From an uncultured Acidobacteriaceae bacterium (GTDB lineage Bacteria; Acidobacteriota; Terriglobia; Terriglobales; Acidobacteriaceae), in the NCBI GenBank assembly GCA_903842845.1, contig CAIMNN010000287.1:1-6770 (forward strand): a stretch of 6,770 bases of DNA. The letters run 5' to 3'. How positions within the stretch are numbered: position 1 is the first letter of the stretch; every line of letters begins with the position of its first letter. Below are positions 1 through 5,424 of the stretch, one piece after another. A program made the position numbers and the translations under genes. The notes beneath the pieces are model-generated. The model saw only the letters and a list, made by a program, of their open reading frames with translations. It was not told where the DNA came from and did not search any database.

Positions 1-2
1 CA

Positions 3-728
3 ATTACAGTTGGAAATCAGCCTGTAGCTATCGTTGTGAATGCAGTTGGTAGTACAGCTTTTGTTGCCAATTATAAAGATGGAACGGTATCGGAAATCAA
101 TCTAAGCACTGATACTGTCACAGCCACGTTATCAGTTGGAACTCAACCAAATTCACTTGCGCTCACATCCAGTGGAATATTGTGGGTGGGCGGGGCAGGT
201 TATCTTTCAGAGGTTAACACTTCAAACTTGGCGATCATTGCAACAGAAAAGATCTCAGGCAAATCGATAATTTCACTTGGCTATACCGACATGGAAAACA
301 AGGTTGTGGTTACAACTGCGGATACATCCGGCAATGTATATGCCGATGTAATCTCACCATCTACTTTCACAAACGGAAATTCTTATGCGCCACTTGCTTC
401 AAACGCAATATCAACACTTGGGAGTTATGTGAATACCAAGACGCAGGCACAAGTAAAAGCTTATACATCGACTTTGGCAAATTCTAATACGATTAATGTT
501 AATCAAGTTGGCGCGGCTCCGTTAGTAGTGCAGGATGGGTGGGCTGTAGTGGAGGCGACCCCAACAGGCTTCTCAATAATCGATGCAGGAGATAATAAAG
601 TGATAATTTCACAATCAACTTCATCGCCTGTGACTGCCATTGCGGTTGATACCAACTTGAATGCAGCTTATTTGACATTACCGGATTCAAACACAGTACT
701 TTATGTGCCATTGCCCGGTGTCAATTGA
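3..728 (+). CDS. YncE/YVTN-type beta-propeller repeat protein, 5' end outside window (partial)
   Basis: The frame is open from the left edge, so only the last 241 codons are seen; the GTG at 36 is an internal valine rather than a supported start. The visible part opens with repeats of the YVTN/YncE kind: 'ITVGNQPVAIVVN', then 'AFVANYKDGTVSEINLSTD', then 'ATLSVGTQPNSLALTSSG'. This is the alternation of VG-x-x-P turns and 'yVaN...gtVs.Id' strands seen in surface or secreted seven-bladed propellers. The middle is less regular and rich in Ser, Thr, Asn and Val; a weaker blade returns near the end ('PVTAIAVDTNLNAAYL...PDSNTVLYVPL'). No cysteine is visible, which suits an exported protein, but any signal peptide lies outside the window. 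The gene is clearly more AT-rich than the others and converges on the Asd-like gene 51 bases away. The ligand and role are unknown; binding or cell-surface function is only inferred from the fold. Confidence 0.83.
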   Translation: MTVGNQPVAIVVNAVGSTAFVANYKDGTVSEINLSTDTVTATLSVGTQPNSLALTSSGILWVGGAGYLSEVNTSNLAIIATEKISGKSIISLGYTDMENKVVVTTADTSGNVYADVISPSTFTNGNSYAPLASNAISTLGSYVNTKTQAQVKAYTSTLANSNTINVNQVGAAPLVVQDGWAVVEATPTGFSIIDAGDNKVIISQSTSSPVTAIAVDTNLNAAYLTLPDSNTVLYVPLPGVN

Positions 729-763
729 TGGCAAATTGTTCCAGGAAAAATTGATAACCGACG

Positions 764-783
764 CGGGGTAAAGTCCCGTTTAT
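764..783. terminator. Possible weak terminator between convergent genes
   Basis: A short inverted repeat, cggg (764-767) against cccg (775-778), can extend by two G-U pairs around an AAA loop. On the plus strand it is followed by the T-rich run tttatt. It lies between the 3' ends of two convergent genes and overlaps the last codons of the minus-strand one. The stem is short, so intrinsic termination is uncertain. Confidence 0.28.
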
Positions 784-1817
784 TGCACTTTCCCCCGCGG
801 CCTGACCTTATCCAGCTCCAGCGCGCACTCAATCGCATTCGCCGCATTCAACCTCAAGTTATCCGTCGCAACCCAAAGCCAAAGCCTCGTCACCGGCGAA
901 CTCCCCGCAATATGAATCGTCTCCGTCACGCCCTCCGGCCGCAAACGCACCAGCAGATCGTTCTGCCCCGTTGCCGCCAAGTTCGACGGCGAATCCGTAT
1001 CTTCCAAAACCAGATCAATATGCTCGCCGCTCAGCGCCTGCTCAATCGAACTCAAATCTATCGGGTGCGCAAACTCGCACGCTATCGAAAAACAATGCCC
1101 GTGAAATATCGGCGCCTGCAAAAGCTGTATCACCATCTGCGATTCCGCCCCAGCCAGCCGGTGATAATGCCGCCGCACTCGCTCCGCGCAATCCGCCAAC
1201 GGCGTCACCGCGCCCTCGCCAAATCCACTCAACACATTGTACGCAACCTGCGCATCAAACACCGCGCGCGGCAAAGTCTGAAAGCTCAGCAGATTCACTG
1301 TCTGCTGGTGCAGCTCGTCCATCGCAGCTGAGCCCAACTCGCTCGCCGGCTGCATCACCGTCGCCGCAGCAAATCGCACCGGCGCAGCCTTCGCCAACCG
1401 CTCCATCACCAACGCCAGCGCCAGCGCCGCCGGGTCCGCCGGCACAATCGCCGTCGTCAGCAGATCCGCACCGCTCTTGTTCCCCGCCAGCCACGGCGCG
1501 CTGATCAAAACATTCTCTTCCGCGTCCAACGTGCCGCTCATGTCAATCACCGGGCAGTTCGACCGCACCGCCTGCTTCCAGTGCAGCTCCGTCAGCGCCC
1601 GCGTCCCCGTGAAAAATGCAAAGTCCACACCCTCAAACGACTCCGGCGTTACCCGCCCGATGAACGTCACCTCATCACCTATCTGCTCCAGCTGTCCCAT
1701 CACCTCTTCATCATCAAACAGGATCAGCTCCGCCCCCGATAGCGGCGAATCGAGCAACAGCTCTTTCAGCTCTTTGCCCAGCAGTGTCGATGCTCCAACG
1801 ATCGCGATCTTTTGCAC
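780..1817 (-). CDS. Aspartate-semialdehyde dehydrogenase-fold protein lacking the catalytic cysteine (USG-1-like)
   Basis: At 345 residues it has the usual length of the Asd/USG-1 family. It starts with a nucleotide-binding turn (VGASTLLGKEL, residues 7-17) and continues through the dimerisation domain: 'VMQPASELGSAAMDEL' (154-169), 'AYN' (192-194), 'APIFHGH' (235-241) and a C-terminal 'DNLRLNAANAIECALEL' (319-335) that matches the family's 'DNLrkGAAlNAvqiAE'. In true Asd enzymes the thiol nucleophile sits in 'NPNCST'. Here the matching stretch reads 'VPADPAA' (125-131), and no cysteine occurs between residues 88 and 210. Asd activity is therefore unlikely, and the closest described type is the E. 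coli USG-1 class of unknown function. It begins at GTG with a GAGGG ribosome site 7 bases upstream. It is the third gene after psd and pssA, 74 bases downstream of pssA on the same strand. Annotation as 'asd' would be misleading. Confidence 0.87.
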   Translation of the reverse strand: MQKIAIVGASTLLGKELKELLLDSPLSGAELILFDDEEVMGQLEQIGDEVTFIGRVTPESFEGVDFAFFTGTRALTELHWKQAVRSNCPVIDMSGTLDAEENVLISAPWLAGNKSGADLLTTAIVPADPAALALALVMERLAKAAPVRFAAATVMQPASELGSAAMDELHQQTVNLLSFQTLPRAVFDAQVAYNVLSGFGEGAVTPLADCAERVRRHYHRLAGAESQMVIQLLQAPIFHGHCFSIACEFAHPIDLSSIEQALSGEHIDLVLEDTDSPSNLAATGQNDLLVRLRPEGVTETIHIAGSSPVTRLWLWVATDNLRLNAANAIECALELDKVRPRGKVQ

Positions 1818-1824
1818 GGTTCTT

Positions 1825-1829
1825 CCCTC
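1825..1829 (-). promoter_or_regulatory. Ribosome binding site deciding the GTG start of the Asd-like gene
   Basis: On the minus strand GAGGG lies 7 bases before the GTG at 1817-1815. The spacing is ideal and no in-frame ATG competes nearby, so the GTG start is accepted. Confidence 0.6.
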
Positions 1830-1891
1830 TTGTTTCAGCGCATCGCGTATAGCTTACGCCTCTTGTGCTCTACTGCGGGGTTTTACAAACG

Positions 1892-2800
1892 TTATTTTTG
1901 TGGTTCGCTCTTCGGCGCGCCGAACTGTATCCTCAGCCTGCGCCGACGCTGCCAGCCATACACCGCGCGCGCCCATATTCCGCTGAACATATACACCAGC
2001 CCGCCGTAGAAAAAAACATAGCTGTGGAACTTGAACGTGATGAACAAAGCTATCGCGATCAACACCAGCAGTTGAACCGGATGCTTCTTGCTGAACGTTA
2101 TCTCTTTGCCTGACCAGAACCGCCACTTGCTCACCATCAAAAACCCGGCCAGCACAACAAACACCAGCCATATCGCAGCCACCCAAAGATTCGGCACCGG
2201 GTTGCCGCCGAAAAAATGCACCGTCGCGGCCAGCATTCCCGCCGCCGCCGGTATCGGCATGCCCACAAAATATTTCCTGTCCGGCTTCCCTGGGTTCTGC
2301 GGAACCGCATCGTGGCTGATGTTGAACCGCGCCAGTCGCGCCGCGCCGCACAACAAAAACAGAAAACAGACAAAAACTCCCGCCTGCAAAAGATGCTGAT
2401 GATACTCCGGGTTCGACGTATCCGGCAGCAGCCGGAACCCCCACACAAACGCCAGCAAGCTCGGCGCAACGCCAAACGTTATCACGTCTGCCAGCGAGTC
2501 CAGCTCTTTTCCAAACTCGGTTGTCGTATGCGTCAACCGCGCAATGCGTCCGTCCAGCGAATCAAACGGAATCGCCAAACAGATAGCCAGCGCTGCCCAA
2601 TCCAGATGCTGCGGAACCTCGTTCGTCGCCTTCGCCGTCAGCGCTTCAAATATCTGTGTTATCGCAAAAAATCCCGCCGCAATATTACCTGACGTAAACA
2701 GCGACGGCAGCACATACATGCCGCGGCTCAACTGATGCCGCCGCTTGCGCTTCAATGCAAGCTGCCGGTGCTCGTTCACTTCAGGCTGCATTAAGTTCAT
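1892..2800 (-). CDS. pssA: CDP-diacylglycerol--serine O-phosphatidyltransferase
   Basis: This integral membrane enzyme joins serine to CDP-diacylglycerol, giving phosphatidylserine and CMP. It carries the complete CDP-alcohol phosphatidyltransferase signature D-x2-D-G-x2-A-R-x8-G-x3-D-x3-D: D80, D83, G84, A87, R88, G97, D101 and D105, the residues that bind two metal ions and perform catalysis. 'LPSLFTSGNIAAGFFAI' (31-47) before it and 'GAARLARFN' (152-160) plus 'KYFVGMPIPAAAGML' (176-190) after it are typical of the type II serine synthase subfamily rather than of PgsA. Hydrophobic segments at about 36-50, 109-123, 139-155, 181-197, 205-223, 241-256 and 259-276 suggest a multi-pass protein. 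Both ends are highly basic and probably cytosolic. At 302 residues it is somewhat longer than the roughly 240-280 usual for the family, mostly through its terminal tails. Its ATG overlaps the stop of psd by 4 bases (ATGA), so translation is probably coupled. Confidence 0.95.
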   Translation of the reverse strand: MNLMQPEVNEHRQLALKRKRRHQLSRGMYVLPSLFTSGNIAAGFFAITQIFEALTAKATNEVPQHLDWAALAICLAIPFDSLDGRIARLTHTTTEFGKELDSLADVITFGVAPSLLAFVWGFRLLPDTSNPEYHQHLLQAGVFVCFLFLLCGAARLARFNISHDAVPQNPGKPDRKYFVGMPIPAAAGMLAATVHFFGGNPVPNLWVAAIWLVFVVLAGFLMVSKWRFWSGKEITFSKKHPVQLLVLIAIALFITFKFHSYVFFYGGLVYMFSGIWARAVYGWQRRRRLRIQFGAPKSEPQK

Positions 2801-3417
2801 CGGCTCCGCTGCCTCGCCAAAATCGTCGTTCCGCCGCTCACCTTCTGCCGCAGCTTCACCTGCACCTCTGCATCAGCAGGAAGAATCACATTCACGCGCG
2901 AGCCAAACTTCATCATCCCCATCCGCTCGCCGCGCTCAACCATCTGCCCCACCTTCAAATTGCAAACAATGCGCCGCGCCAGCAAGCCCGCTATCTGCTT
3001 GAACGTAATCTCGATCCCTTCGCCGCGCACTGTCACAATGCTCTGCTCGTTCTGCACCGCGCTGTCCGGGTTCATCGCGTTCAGGTAGAGCCCCTTCTTG
3101 TACTCCACGTGCACCACCTCGCCGGCTATCGGCATCCGGTTCACGTGCACGTTGAAGACGCTCAAAAAAATGCTGATTCGCTGCCGCGGTCCATCCGGCG
3201 TCTCTATCGCCACAGTCTCCGTCACCGTTCCGTCACCCGGCGAGACGATCAGCCCCGGCTCCGTCGGAATCACCCGTTCCGGGTCGCGGAAGAACCACAG
3301 AAAAAACGCAGCCAGCAGCAGCGGCAAAACCGCCCACCACCAGTTGCCCGTGAACCAGACTACAACGCCGGCAACCAGCAAAAATGCCGCGCCATACAAA
3401 TATCCATCTCGTACCAT
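2797..3417 (-). CDS. psd: Phosphatidylserine decarboxylase, short proenzyme type
   Basis: Pyruvoyl-dependent enzyme that decarboxylates phosphatidylserine to phosphatidylethanolamine, acting on the product of the adjoining pssA. Numbered from the ATG at 3417 (206 residues), two hydrophobic segments (about 8-23 and 26-44) anchor the N-terminus. Then come 'FFRDPERVIP' (42-51), 'SPGDG' (59-63) with the conserved aspartate, 'FLSVFNVHVNRMP' (84-96) with H91, and 'GSR' (172-174). Self-cleavage between G172 and S173 would give a beta chain and a short alpha chain starting with the pyruvoyl group made from S173. The short size and the GS site fit the compact PSD/archaetidylserine-decarboxylase-like subfamily rather than the longer E. 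coli LGST type. The frame also runs back to a TTG at 3444 (nine more residues), but that start has no well-placed Shine-Dalgarno, and family members as I recall begin near 'MVRDGY'. It is the first gene of the psd-pssA unit. Confidence 0.93.
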   Translation of the reverse strand: MVRDGYLYGAAFLLVAGVVVWFTGNWWWAVLPLLLAAFFLWFFRDPERVIPTEPGLIVSPGDGTVTETVAIETPDGPRQRISIFLSVFNVHVNRMPIAGEVVHVEYKKGLYLNAMNPDSAVQNEQSIVTVRGEGIEITFKQIAGLLARRIVCNLKVGQMVERGERMGMMKFGSRVNVILPADAEVQVKLRQKVSGGTTILARQRSR

Positions 3418-3426
3418 AGCTCTTAA

Positions 3427-3432
3427 ATTATA
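3427..3432 (-). promoter_or_regulatory. Perfect -10 hexamer just before psd, possible near-leaderless start
   Basis: The minus strand reads TATAAT here, ending 9 bases before the psd ATG. A transcript starting the usual 6-7 bases downstream would have almost no leader. No convincing -35 box lies 16-18 bases upstream (gcgctt or similar), and a TTGATG lies too close, at 13 bases. The call rests on the -10 match and its position alone. Confidence 0.3.
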
Positions 3433-3444
3433 CGGGCGTTCCAA

Positions 3445-3823
3445 CCATCAAGCGCAGCCAATCTTCTCCTGCTCGCTACTCGCGCGTTGTCATTCCGTGC
3501 GCAGCGAGGAATCTGCATTTGCTTTTCATCCTGCTCACAGGGCGCGCCTCGTTCTCCTCAACCCCTACAGGCCAGGCTCTATTTACTACGCCATATCGTC
3601 TTGTAACAGGGCACAGCTTTAGCCGGGCTGAAAATCTCTTCGATTGTCTTGGATTTTTGCAACTCTAATATACTCTTCAATTCGTAAACTTCTCACTCAC
3701 GGCTCGTATCCGCTCTCGCCCCGCCATCGGTTCCTCATGCCTGCTTGGCACAGGATTCTCGCAGGGGAGCTCCTACAAGCTCACGTTCGACGAAAAGCCA
3801 AAAGATCAGTGTTGCAAGCCGCT
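3445..3823. other. Spacer of about 380 bases with repeat debris and no convincing gene
   Basis: The region between psd and ydcH has no open frame with family resemblance and a ribosome site, and no tRNA or other RNA fold that I recognise. It holds the dispersed-repeat copy at 3488-3526 and a second repeat-like stretch near 3608-3630 (gggcacagctttagcc followed by gggctg) that resembles a decayed inverted repeat. Another small inverted repeat is gagct...agctc near 3768-3783. A plausible plus-strand promoter pair, TTGTCT (3644-3649) and TAATAT (3666-3671) with a 16-base spacer, has no recognisable gene behind it. Confidence 0.6.
3488..3526. repeat. Dispersed intergenic repeat element, copy 1
   Basis: It reads tgtcattccgtgcgcagcga, then ggaatctgca, then tttgctttt. 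The head (TGTCAT-YC-G-GCG-AGC) and the tail (GGA-CTGCA-TTGCTTTT) both recur in the element at 6648-6715, so the two align over their whole length apart from an insertion in the second. I recognise the 'GTCATTCCG...GAGGAATCTGC' wording as a frequent intergenic motif of Acidobacteriota and some other phyla. Its function is unknown to me. Confidence 0.65.
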
Positions 3824-4015
3824 TCAGGCCACCGCTGAACGTTGTCCAATGGCCGTTATCAGGTCCTTGGCGTGCAGCTTCAGCTTCTTCAGCTTCACTT
3901 CTTCCAGTTGCTCTTCGGCACTGAGGTAGGGCTTGCCGGCCAGCTCTTCCAAACGCAGGTCATAACGATGGTGCTCGGCGTGCAAGCGGTCTATCTCAGA
4001 AAGTACTTCGTCCAT
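3824..4015 (-). CDS. YdcH/DUF465 family small helical protein
   Basis: A 63-residue, highly charged, almost wholly alpha-helical protein. Residues 2-22 (DEVLSEIDRLHAEHHRYDLRL, with its repeated E/D, H and R) form the first helix, then 'PYLSAEEQLEEVKLKKLKLHAKDLI' style sequence forms the second. This is the helical-hairpin pattern of the YdcH (DUF465) family, where the motif 'LxxEHxxLdxxI...s.dd..l..LKkeKLrLKDei' is typical. The molecular role of the family is not established. The frame stays open to 4159, but the ATG at 4015 follows a near-perfect GGAGGT, and the upstream 48 codons (Cys/Arg/Pro-rich, no homology that I recognise) look like untranslated leader. It appears to have its own promoter and to be monocistronic, since 140 bases separate it from rimI upstream. 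Confidence 0.85.
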   Translation of the reverse strand: MDEVLSEIDRLHAEHHRYDLRLEELAGKPYLSAEEQLEEVKLKKLKLHAKDLITAIGQRSAVA

Positions 4016-4020
4016 GACGC

Positions 4021-4026
4021 ACCTCC
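4021..4026 (-). promoter_or_regulatory. Strong ribosome binding site of the ydcH-like gene
   Basis: GGAGGT on the minus strand sits 5 bases before the ATG at 4015. It fixes the start of the 63-residue protein and argues against the longer frame that begins at 4159. It is one of the strongest Shine-Dalgarno sequences in the window, which suggests high expression. Confidence 0.75.
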
Positions 4027-4043
4027 ATATTACTGAATCTTCA

Positions 4044-4073
4044 CATATATCGTCATTGGGTCTATCAGGGCAA
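4044..4073 (-). promoter_or_regulatory. Candidate sigma-70 promoter of the ydcH-like gene
   Basis: On the minus strand TTGCCC (4073-4068) and TATATG (4049-4044) are separated by 18 bases. Transcription would start near 4037, leaving a leader of about 22 bases that contains the GGAGGT site. Each hexamer matches consensus at four positions, so this is only a candidate, but its placement is sensible. Confidence 0.38.
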
Positions 4074-4094
4074 GAGCCGCCGTAACATTCTGGT

Positions 4095-4129
4095 AATAAA
4101 AATGTGGATTGCCTCTGGAAAGTTGCAAT
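4095..4129 (-). terminator. Possible terminator after rimI
   Basis: About 27 bases past the rimI stop, the minus strand shows ATTGC (4129-4125) and GCAAT (4112-4108) around a 12-base loop, then ccaca and TTTTTATT. The stem is short and the T-run begins five bases after it, so it is a weak or imperfect intrinsic terminator. The location between rimI and the ydcH promoter supports it. Confidence 0.28.
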
Positions 4130-4155
4130 TAGCGTGACGGCCATCACCTCCAGCC

Positions 4156-4644
4156 TCAAACAGCCCGGCTAAACAGCACCGCATCCTCTGTCGGTCCCCC
4201 GTCGTTCCTACTCTGGTAATACCCAGCCCGCCGCCCCTCAGCCGCAAACCCGCGCGCCAGGTAAAACCCTATCGCCCGCTCATTCGATTCCCGCACCTCA
4301 AGCTGAATCCTGCCAACACCACGCGCTTCGCAAAATCCAACCAGAGCCCTCAACAGCTCCTCACCAATCCCTCGCCGCTGAAACTCGCTCCGCACCCCAA
4401 TCGACTCTATCTCCGCCTCACCGGCCACAGTCGCCACCACCAAAAACCCCACCAGCGTCTCGTTCTCTTCCGCCACAACCACGTCTCTGCGCAAACTCGC
4501 CCCACCGGCCTCCCGCATCGACTCCACCAGCACCACCCACTGCGCGTGGCTCCACTGCGGCGCTTCTTTCAACTCACCAGCCAGCGCCATCAACACATCC
4601 ACGCGCTCCATCGCCTGTGCCGCATTCAGCCAGGTAACATTCAT
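4156..4644 (-). CDS. rimI: RimI-type GNAT N-terminal protein acetyltransferase
   Basis: Uses acetyl-CoA to acetylate an N-terminal amine; the namesake substrate is ribosomal protein S18. The 162 residues carry the GNAT fold: strand 'AEIESIGV' (77-84), acetyl-CoA loop 'QRRGIG' (89-94, the Q/RxxGxG motif) with helix 'EELLRALVGFCEARG', then 'LEVRESNERAIGFYLARGF' (115-133). The last segment carries E116 and Y128, at the positions of the proposed catalytic base and acid in E. coli RimI. The tail 'RRAGYYQ...EDAVLF' also follows RimI ('R..YY...EDAi'). The ATG at 4644 is chosen because it overlaps the tsaB stop as ATGA and has GGAAG 5 bases upstream; a TTG four codons earlier (4656) is ignored. The N-terminal 40 residues are less typical. 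The substrate is inferred, and RimI homologues can have broader targets. Confidence 0.9.
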   Translation of the reverse strand: MNVTWLNAAQAMERVDVLMALAGELKEAPQWSHAQWVVLVESMREAGGASLRRDVVVAEENETLVGFLVVATVAGEAEIESIGVRSEFQRRGIGEELLRALVGFCEARGVGRIQLEVRESNERAIGFYLARGFAAEGRRAGYYQSRNDGGPTEDAVLFSRAV

Positions 4645-5321
4645 CTGCTCTTCCAAAATATCTCCGCGTCCGAACGCCGCAGATAATTCCCATCCAACTG
4701 CAACGGCTCTGTAAACTCACCGCGCGCAATCCGCCCCACCGCATATTGGACCGCAAACGCCGCCGTCGGCTCCGCTGCTCGCATCACCAGTGCCTCCGGA
4801 ACCGCGCTCCACAAAACCTCTTCCGCCGCATCATCGCACACTGCGATTCTGCGCCCATCAAGGCCCGCAAGCTTCAACTCGGCAACATTGGCTAATGATT
4901 CGCGTTCCGCAACATTCGCCAGCGACTCACCGCCGCTCACACGCAAATAAACCTCATGCCGGTGCGCATCAAGCGCCGCCGCATCGCATTCGCCCAGCGC
5001 CGCCAGCAGTTCCAACCGTGAAAGCGCAACCAACCGCGCCCCCACTCCCGCGCTCAAACCCAGCGCAGTGCTCACACCAACCCGCACGCCGGTAAAGCTC
5101 CCAGGTCCGTTCACCACCACAATTGTTCCAATTTCCTTCGTGCTCACGCCAGCCGACGCAAGCAACTTCTCCAGCTCGCCCAGTATCGTCGCCGCCTCAT
5201 TCCGCTCCGCCAGCTCCCGCTCGGCCACCAACTCCGCCACGCCGCCAACCAGCCGCGACAACGCAATCGTCCCGCGCGCACCGCACGTGTCAATTCCAAG
5301 CAACACAGAGTCGTCCTTCAT
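4641..5321 (-). CDS. tsaB: tRNA threonylcarbamoyladenosine biosynthesis protein TsaB
   Basis: TsaB (YeaZ) pairs with TsaD and TsaE to make t6A at position 37 of ANN-decoding tRNAs; it is a scaffold with an ASKHA fold. From the ATG at 5321 (226 residues) the phosphate-loop-like start 'LLGIDTCG' (7-14) is followed by the family hallmark 'GPGSFTGVRVGVSTALGLS' (72-90), 'DAHRHEVYLRV' (118-128, compare DARR-EVY) and the C-terminal 'GNYLRRSDAEIFW' (211-223). The start is uncertain: an ATG at 5330 and a GTG at 5351 are in frame and none has a strong Shine-Dalgarno, but most TsaB proteins begin a few residues before 'L.iDT'. Residues 132-148 hold a duplicated octapeptide (see the repeat entry). Its stop overlaps the rimI start, a common tsaB-rimI pairing. 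metB ends 103 bases upstream of this start. Confidence 0.93.
   Translation of the reverse strand: MKDDSVLLGIDTCGARGTIALSRLVGGVAELVAERELAERNEAATILGELEKLLASAGVSTKEIGTIVVVNGPGSFTGVRVGVSTALGLSAGVGARLVALSRLELLAALGECDAAALDAHRHEVYLRVSGGESLANVAERESLANVAELKLAGLDGRRIAVCDDAAEEVLWSAVPEALVMRAAEPTAAFAVQYAVGRIARGEFTEPLQLDGNYLRRSDAEIFWKSR
4878..4928 (-). repeat. In-frame tandem duplication within tsaB (ESLANVAE twice)
   Basis: Minus-strand codons 4928-4905 and 4901-4878 both encode ESLANVAE, with one arginine codon between, so the unit is nine codons. Six of the eight codon pairs differ (gag/gaa, tcg/tca, ctg/tta, gcg/gcc, gcg/gcc, gaa/gag), seven base changes in all, and every one is silent. The repeat lies in the variable region between the conserved 'DAHRHEVYLRV' and the C-terminal part. 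Confidence 0.85.
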
Positions 5322-5396
5322 TTGACCCATCTTGTTTAGTACATACTCCACTCTTTACTTTGCACAAAACCGTCCGTTCCACTTTGATCCCTATTG

Positions 5397-5424
5397 ACTA
5401 GACCCTAGACGCTAGGCCCTGTCT
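5397..5424. repeat. Degenerate 7-base tandem repeat after the metB stop
   Basis: Four consecutive heptamers read actagac, cctagac, gctaggc and cctgtct, with consensus NCTAGRC in the first three and decay in the fourth. They abut the metB stop codon. Part of the array can fold as cctag-acg-ctagg (5404-5416), but no T-run follows on the minus strand, so it is not called a terminator. Confidence 0.45.

Noticed and set aside
783..1504. Two long plus-strand open frames (783-1331 and 971-1504)
   Set aside because: They are antisense to the well-supported Asd-like gene. Their Pro/Arg/Ser-rich translations are what high-GC third positions give on the opposite strand, with no domain motifs or ribosome sites.
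780..1817. Naming the Asd-like gene 'asd' (aspartate-semialdehyde dehydrogenase)
   Set aside because: The catalytic cysteine site is replaced, so assigning the enzymatic activity would be unsupported.
2216..3426. Plus-strand open frames opposite pssA and psd (for example 2216-2692 and 2755-3426)
   Set aside because: They are Arg/His/Gln-rich shadows of genes with complete catalytic motifs on the minus strand. No family resemblance was seen.
3619..3696. A 25-codon minus-strand frame starting at GTG in the spacer
   Set aside because: It is helix-like and charged, but too short, without a Shine-Dalgarno, and it ends in repeat-like sequence.
3644..3838. Plus-strand frame of 64 codons between psd and ydcH
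   Set aside because: There is no ribosome site or recognisable domain, and its 3' end runs into the ydcH coding region on the other strand. The promoter-like pair partly overlaps its start, which also argues against this reading frame.
4016..4159. 48-codon N-terminal extension of the ydcH-like gene
   Set aside because: A GGAGGT site sits 5 bases before the ATG at 4015, the extension is unlike DUF465 proteins, and it covers the probable promoter of the gene.
4645..4656. TTG start of rimI four codons upstream
   Set aside because: The ATG at 4644 overlaps the tsaB stop as ATGA and has GGAAG properly spaced, so the longer form is unnecessary.
5354..5424. Promoter for tsaB in the metB-tsaB gap
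   Set aside because: TTGTGC and TATGTA with a 16-base spacer can be picked out, but both are poor matches, and read-through from metB explains expression equally well.
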